From Siphonodentalium dalli (taxonomy: Eukaryota; Mollusca; Scaphopoda; Gadilida; Siphonodentaliidae): a stretch of 64,000 nt of DNA. Each line of letters opens with the position of its first letter. The stretch's first letter is position 1. Both the position numbers and the translations under genes were made by a program. The notes beneath the pieces were generated by a model, which saw only the letters and a program-made list of their open reading frames with translations, made no database searches and was not told the DNA's origin. Positions 58,204 through 64,000 of the stretch are shown one piece after another. Location of the stretch: NCBI GenBank assembly GCA_032622095.1, contig CP136063.1, positions 38,104,106 to 38,168,105 of the forward strand. The letters are read 5' to 3'.

Positions 58204-58757
58204 AACAAGAAATTCAATTAATTGAGGAAAAACACACACTTTCCCGAGTGGTATTGATAAGCTATTGGAGGGTTTACCACTTCGCATGCAAAATAGCAAA
58301 ATAACACTGAATGTCTCAACAACATCGATTCAACAGCTTGTTGGGAATAACCCACCATATATGGTATATATTCAACCAGGATCTGCTTAAGTTTGTTAAT
58401 TGATGACTGATGTACATGTAGAGTACACACAAATAGTAATAACAATTAACGTTATGATTTTGAAACTAACCATGATAGAATATTGACAGTAAGGTGGTAT
58501 TAACTACTATGAGTACTATTAGTAATAATAGTACTATTATATCATAATATATGTGTACATGATGTATGGGAAATATTAAAGGACAAAACAATAGTTACAA
58601 TACAATTATAGCAATTTTTTAATTAAGCGCAAGAATAGCTAATTGCGCTTAAGCACAATAAGGAATATTCCTTATTGCGGTTAAGCGCAATAAGGGAATC
58701 TCTATTGTGCTTAAGCGCAATAAGGAAATATTTAACTGCGCTTAAGTGCAATAATGA
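58204..58757 (+). repeat. Dispersed repeat Y with CTTAAG palindromes, copy 2
   Basis: Near-identical to 48149-48580, with an extra ~95 bases at about 58305-58398 (CTGAATGTCTCAACAACATC...). Its palindrome array (TTGCGCTTAAGCACAATAAG) is cut at about 58757, where an ORF1-like sequence begins. Confidence 0.9.
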
Positions 58758-60202
58758 AATTTTCCAGTTAGTGCATCTAGTTTTACAGAGTTTGAATTTA
58801 TTTCTGCATATTCTATACTCATGCGGTCTAAAACGTCTGAGAAGTCCTGACGCAGAACAGTAAAATCAGTTTTTATATGGTTTGAACCGTTCAGGTTATC
58901 GTCTTGTAATTGTTCAATTGTAAGTTTATTTTCATGCACTATTCTTTTAATTTTGGCAACGTCCTCTTCAACATATTTCACTCTGATGTCCAAATCCTGA
59001 GATGTTTCCCTGTATCATGGGGATATCTATATTAATGGTCTTATTTATTTTGGAATTCCATTCCTTTGGAACTCTCAATTCCATCTTAATGTCAGTCATA
59101 TAACGCATAACGGTGTCAAAATTTTGACTGTATGTTGGATTCCAGGGCTTTTGGTGGTTGAGAGACGGAATGGCTTCGAGTTGTTGCCCCTGAAGGATTC
59201 AACATGTTAGAAATACATGCTTCATTGTGGTCTACCATGTACATCAAGAGATTGTATATATCCAGGGACAGTTTATCTGCTAGCGAGATTTGATTTATTG
59301 TGTCAGCTTTGTCAGTTTTCTTGGGTTTAAGTCTCTTTTTCAGTGTCACGGTTGTATCTACTCCATGGTTTGGCGAATATTGTAAGTGGTTAAATAGGTT
59401 CTGGCGAAGTTTCTCAAGTTGTTGTTCCGAACCGTGACAAGAATCCATGATAATGCGTAAAAAGTCATCTTTGGTAGTATTGTGAATAAAACTTGAGCAC
59501 CACGATAACGCTTGTGCGATATGACTACTACAGTTTACCGGAGAATCCCTTAAGAGGTTATTCGTTAGCTCTATAGAAGCTGAAAGATCTACTGGTTCGT
59601 CCATATTCGAGGGATTGTCGACAATTTCAATGTCAGGACAAAAAGTAGTATTTTCACTTTGATCGTATGAAATTGAACCAACATCTGTGCCGTTAATAAG
59701 ATCATATGATTATGTTATGATATGATCCATCATCCATTGTTACAGAATATAGTGAGCTGTCGATCAATTACCACAATTTATGGAGTTCACTTAAGATCAG
59801 CGTCTTGGCTAGCGAGTCTATTTACACTGCAGTGCTTAACGGCAGTAAATCATATCAGTAGATAGACAACGCGGAGAAGTCACACATACGGTACACGTCA
59901 ATCACGATACCATGATCACTTGTGAGTCCTGAGTTGAATTCATCCATATTGAAGCAGAACCCGCATGCCGTGGGTGAAGGTTTGGGCTGACTTGAAGAGA
60001 TCCACAGAAGAGAGGCTTCGCTCACCGCGGTATACTTTTGGGCGTACTTGCAATTCGAAATGACATCATTAATATGGCTCGACGATTTCATTGTTAACGT
60101 ACCGGATAATATCGAATCCATAGTACAGTCGTCGCATTCCTGGGGTGAATGAAATCTAACAAGTGACCACAACTCGTGTAGCGAATTGGGACAAACGATC
60201 AT
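58758..60202 (-). pseudogene. ORF1-like coiled-coil protein, decayed
   Basis: Reading leftward: 60202-59855 (NCKYAQKYTAVSEASLLWIS, ACGFCFNMDEFNSGLTSDHG), then SISYDQSENTTFCPDIEIVD joining the ORF at 59604 (MDEPVDLSASIELTNNLLRD; HIAQALSWCSSFIHNTTKDD; MYMVDHNEACISNML). NFDTVMRYMTDIKMELRVPK follows in another frame, then 58993-58758 (YVEEDVAKIKRIVHENKLTI, MSIEYAEINSNSVKLDALTG), a clear coiled coil. At least three frameshifts break one original frame of ~450 codons. The order (unstructured N-part, then C-terminal coiled coil) resembles ORF1 proteins of non-LTR elements, but no RNA-binding motif is seen. It could instead be a host gene fragment. Confidence 0.45.
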
Positions 60203-60364
60203 TGAGTTTAAATGTTTTATTTATCAAAAAGCACAGAACAAAAATAAACACGACCATTATCATTTCTGTCATGTGACCTTCACACAAATAAGGCTGGTGC
60301 AACCCGTGTCTGGCTCGACGTATGAAACAGGTCTTAGATAGTGTTTTGCGACTGGTTAGAAAGA

Positions 60365-60550
60365 CTGACTGCAACCAGTGCTATTAGGGTGGATACACAC
60401 ATGCATGTAGAACGACGGACTGCAACCAGTGCTATTATGGTGGATACACACATGCATGTAGAAAGACAGACTGCAACCAGTGCTATTAGGGTGGATACAA
60501 ACATGCATGTAATCTCTGCGCTATTAGGGTGGATACACACATGCATATAG
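60365..60550. repeat. 51-bp tandem repeat, about 3.5 units
   Basis: ACTGCAACCAGTGCTATTAG...GGATACACACATGCATGTAG begins at 60368, 60419 and 60470, with a partial fourth unit. ORFs on both strands (TCMCVSTLIALVAV) reflect the period, which is a multiple of three. Confidence 0.95.
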
Positions 60551-60588
60551 TCTCTGTAAAATGTCGTGCATTTGCCATTTTACATGGA

Positions 60589-60807
60589 TCATGCAGACCA
60601 CATAATATGTGCCCGCTGAATCGGAAACTTTATTGACCAAATGTTAACGAGCTGAAATGACTTCTCCAGCATAATAGTTTTTATTGTTTCAAATGATTTT
60701 CTGTTGACATGACCAAACTTCTCAACAATATCCTTAACGTTTTCCCGCGATTCATCTTGTATCAGCAACAAATCAACAATGCTACCAGCCATGTGATTAT
60801 CAACCAC
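60589..60807 (-). CDS. Hypothetical 72-aa ORF
   Basis: MVDNHMAGSIVDLLLIQDES, then RENVKDIVEKFGHVNRKSFE and TIKTIMLEKSFQLVNIWSIK. Probably helical with a believable amino-acid mix. On the same strand as, and upstream of, the ORF1-like pseudogene. No family recognised; it may be another piece of that gene. Confidence 0.3.
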   Translation of the reverse strand: MVDNHMAGSIVDLLLIQDESRENVKDIVEKFGHVNRKSFETIKTIMLEKSFQLVNIWSIKFPIQRAHIMWSA

Positions 60808-61448
60808 AATCCAGATATAGGAGAGTGAGTAGATGGGCGCGAAGCGCCCGGGATGGTCGAAAAGATCGAGTGATCTTCTCCTTCACCCCATCCAGATATA
60901 GGCTATTGCACAGACTGCTTTTAAAGTTTGTCGATTTGAATAGAAATGTGTGCCATAGGAATTATAGTTGATCAATTAGACTTTGTGTCTGTACTTTACA
61001 CTTTCCATGTCATGCTGATTTGGCAAAGAATATCTTTGTTTTGTTATCTGAAGCTTTATTGGTATTTGCTTCGTGCCAATCAAGATGAGTTAACACCGCT
61101 CTGTTCACAGCCAGATATCCGAGGCCCCCAATTGTGCTATTTACTTTTGCAGGCCGTTGGGGGTTACCGAATCACTGATTTTAATCAACAGCAACCCTTT
61201 GTACTGACAAAAAAAAGGTATTGTGAGAATTAATTGAATGCATGGAAAAACATGGGCATGCAAAACAAATAGGTGGCATTGTGTTATAAAAAACAACATT
61301 GAGCATAGCCGACAATTTTGTCACTTAAAGGAAACAGCAATGCTCCCACGTGCTATTGGATCTACACTCTTTGCGCCAATGGGCTATTGCACCTACATGG
61401 ATGAAATAAAAGAATTGAGACTTTATGTATAGAGTGTCTGCTAGTAAC
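60808..61448. other. No gene recognised
   Basis: Includes a GC palindrome GGGCGCGAAGCGCCCG (60836-60851) and GATCGAGTGATCTTC words. The 95-codon plus ORF at 60946 shows no motif. Confidence 0.4.
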
Positions 61449-61685
61449 AACCAGGCTGGGTTATCCCCCTTAATCTGCCTGTGGACGACACATACATTGG
61501 AGCCTTATATAATTCAGCAACCAGGCTGGGTTATCTCCCTTAATCTGCCTGTGGACGACACACACATTGGAGCATTATCTAATTCAGCAACCAGGCTGGG
61601 CAGATCTCCCTTATTCTGCCTGTGGACGACACATACATTGGAGCCTTATTCAGCTACCAGGCTGGGTTATCTCCTTCAATTGGAA
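61449..61685. repeat. 70-bp tandem repeat, about 3.3 units
   Basis: CCAGGCTGGGTTATCTCCCT...CTGCCTGTGGACGACACACA begins at 61451, 61521, 61591 and 61657. Confidence 0.95.
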
Positions 61686-62073
61686 AAAAACGACAAATGA
61701 CTGTTCTGGGGTTAGGGCATGAAACTATCCCCACCACATTCAATTTTATCCTGTTTATTATCCTTAGGCTGATTAATGCCTCCACTCCACAGTATTATTT
61801 CACATACCTGTCGTACCTGGGGGATTTTCTGTGGCCAATTCACCCGCAAGTGGCATATCCTGCCCGTTGACCCGTTCCGCTGCCAGCTCTAACCTCAGCT
61901 CTTGCCGCACATCTTCGATGCTGACGCCAGATATGTCAATTTCGTCCCTGCAGTATGACGTTCCTAATTAGATATTGTCCTATATACCAGTATATTTTAT
62001 GATATGGTAGTGAAATGAATGATATACATTACTGAGATCCAAATCCAATATAACATCAAAGTTATGAAAAGTT
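61686..62073. other. No gene recognised
   Basis: Short ORFs without motifs. Confidence 0.45.
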
Positions 62074-62077
62074 TAAA

Positions 62078-62507
62078 CCCTTTACCCAACAGAACGGTCC
62101 TGTGCCAATGCATTCTCATATATATGCGAGTCGACCATAGGTCGCCTCGCATATATAAGAGAATGCATTGGCTTAAAATTGTCAAAGAATGTAGAAAAAT
62201 ATTATAAAAATTGTTAAAAAATTATAATTTTTTTTAAAGAATGTAAGAAAAAAATTGTAAAAAGTGTTAAAAAACAGAGTTTATTTAGGCCAATGCATTC
62301 TCTTATATATGCAAGGCGACCTATGGTCGACTCGCATATATAAGAGCATGCATTGGCACAGGGCATAACTGTAACCATCACAATGTGGTCAATGAACCGG
62401 TTCCAATGATATCCATATTTGTATGGTGTTATTGAGACAGACCGAAGATATTTTAGGCTGTTGAAGCTTTATTTTGGGCGTTTTTGGCCGTTTTGTTGGG
62501 TAAAGGG
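62078..62507. mobile_element. TTAA-type MITE P4 with nested palindromes, 430 bp
   Basis: Ends CCCTTTACCCAACAGAAC and, inverted, CCCTTTACCCAACAAAAC (17 of 18). The right flank is TTAA (62508-62511); the left is TAAA (62074-62077), one change from TTAA. Inside, two hairpins (62105-62172 and 62289-62356) are inverted copies of each other and each is itself palindromic, so the element can fold at two scales. CCC ends next to TTAA are typical of piggyBac-like elements (inference). Confidence 0.8.
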
Positions 62508-62579
62508 TTAAGTGAAACACGTTATTTTTCGCTTAGAATAATCTTCACCGAGCACAAACATATATATATAACTATAACT

Positions 62580-63060
62580 ATAAGAGGAGGGCTCTCCATA
62601 TTCAAAGACATCAACACGTATTATGAACAGCAGATACTCTAACCCGGTTTGAATGGAAATTTACTGTTAAAGCAGGTTTAAAATAAGATAACTATAAGGG
62701 GAGGGCTCCCCAATTCAATATTTTAAATGCCGCAATGGGTATCTTTGTGGAGCGAAAAAAATGAACATGGGTTTAGTTATGGTTCAGGGCTTTAATCAAA
62801 GACTTAAACACTTTATTATGAACATCAGATACTTTAACCTCGTTTAAATGGACATTTATTCTCAGGGCGGGCTTAAAATAAGATAAATATAAATAAAAGG
62901 GGAGGGCTCCACAATTCAATATTTAAATGCCGCAAAGAATATCTTCGGGGAGTAAAACAATTAACAAAGTTTGTGGTTCGGAGGTTTATTCAAAGACATG
63001 CACACTGACATGCATACATTTTATGAACATCAGATACTTTGACTTCTTATGACAATTATT
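62580..63060. repeat. ~200-bp tandem repeat, about 2.5 units
   Basis: TATGAACATCAGATACTTT-type words at about 62620, 62818 and 63022, and GGGGAGGGCTCC words at about 62579, 62699 and 62899, show diverged ~200-base units. Confidence 0.8.
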
Positions 63061-64000
63061 GTTAAAACGGGGTTGAAACCAGCGATATGTGATGAAGGTG
63101 CTCATTCTAATGTCTACCCAAGTTTCTTTCCTCAAAGGTTACGAAATCTGCTTTTTTTACAATTCTCGTCCACACAATGCAAACGGCAGTACATATTGAT
63201 GATGCGCATGTGTAATTAGATGACCGTGAATGTGACCTCCTAAATACGAATATTTATGAAATAACGGTCAAGTCATAATGCACGTTATTTCGTATTGATT
63301 ATCATCGATTGTCGCCTGAATCAACGATAGATATACACTTGTATACTTTGTCCAATAATAATGTTAATAACAATGACAATTGGATATCCAGTATGACGTT
63401 TTATCAACTTCGAGCCCAACTCTGATAATATTCTAAGTAATCTCACAATTCCCACATATGGGCATGTTTATCATGCGTTAAACTTGACAGAAAACCAGAT
63501 AGTGACCAATTAAGATTTGAGGGTAAGCTATCTTAACGCTTTCTGAACGACAATGTAATATTATATTTACGTAAGAACATTCTGAATTGTAATACGACCC
63601 TGCCTAACCATGCTTAAAAGCAATGTCCTGATTGGCCAGTGGCCCGAGTTACCATGGCTATCTCGTTCCTGTTTTGTGGTACAGTTCTACTTTTTCCAAT
63701 TGTACCACGAAAAAATCGGTTATTCAGATCGCCACACGCGACTTTTCCCGTTTTGTCTAACTCCGCACAAATGGGGCATCAACGGAGTACACCCGCACCC
63801 GTAACCCTTTGAATTTTGCTACATCTTGACAATCTTACAATGGCTTGCGAATTTTCTAGCGATTCGTCGTTTGAACGCAGTTTGGTTGCCAATTAATATG
63901 GTCCAGACGATGTTATGGTATATTGATATATGTTACGACCAAAGAAAGTTACTTAATAAGTATATTAAATGACAAAATAAATCGGTAAAATTTTATTTTC
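63061..64000. other. No gene recognised
   Basis: AT-rich end of the window; short ORFs only. Confidence 0.45.

Noticed and set aside
60341-60550. ORFs with TCMCVSTLIALVAV repeats
   Set aside because: Products of a 51-bp tandem repeat whose length is a multiple of three.

Overview
This is AT-rich eukaryotic nuclear DNA made almost entirely of transposable elements, their decayed open reading frames and tandem repeats. I see no prokaryotic features, no rRNA or tRNA gene, and no complete host protein-coding gene. The mix of Jockey/CR1-like and L1/Tx1-like non-LTR retrotransposons, many TTAA- and TA-flanked MITEs, degenerate minisatellites and LINE tails made of short tandem repeats suggests an invertebrate, most likely a mollusc or another lophotrochozoan. 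That assignment is inference only.

Layout. 1-6.4 kb: two copies of a ~520-bp TTAA-flanked element (family P1) and a strand-switching minisatellite carrying a 5'-truncated LINE. 8.7-22.1 kb: five decayed LINE loci on both strands (8.7, 11-12.8, 16.8-18.2, 18.2-19.2 and 20.4-22.1 kb), two TA-flanked elements (13.9 and 15.0 kb) and a TTAA element (17.4 kb). 22.2-31.3 kb: dispersed repeat X, a degenerate ~44-bp satellite, and a second copy of X split by a 4.77-kb insertion with CACTG termini. That insertion itself holds a 728-bp element with 23 GATATC palindromes. 32.4-33.5 kb: two P1 copies head to head. 34-43 kb: tandem repeats and duplicated retroelement fragments. 43.2-44.0 kb: a long inverted-repeat element. 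44.4-56.5 kb: an L1/Tx1-like retrotransposon with ORF1, ORF2, poly(A) tail and a 15-bp target-site duplication, swollen to 12.1 kb by later insertions, including a MITE inside the end of ORF1. 57-64 kb: foldbacks, an ORF1-like pseudogene, tandem repeats and a nested-palindrome TTAA element.

The parts relate mostly by nested insertion. Element boundaries can be dated against one another because several insertions leave exact target duplications inside older repeats. The most unusual content is a set of arrays of short perfect palindromes: GATATC-centred at 29.9-30.6 kb, CTTAAG-centred at 48.5-49.0 and 58.6 kb, and ATTTAT words at 26.0-26.5 and 30.6-30.8 kb. Two of these sit at or near the ends of the CACTG-ended element. 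All calls come from reading the sequence by eye, without database searches or alignments.
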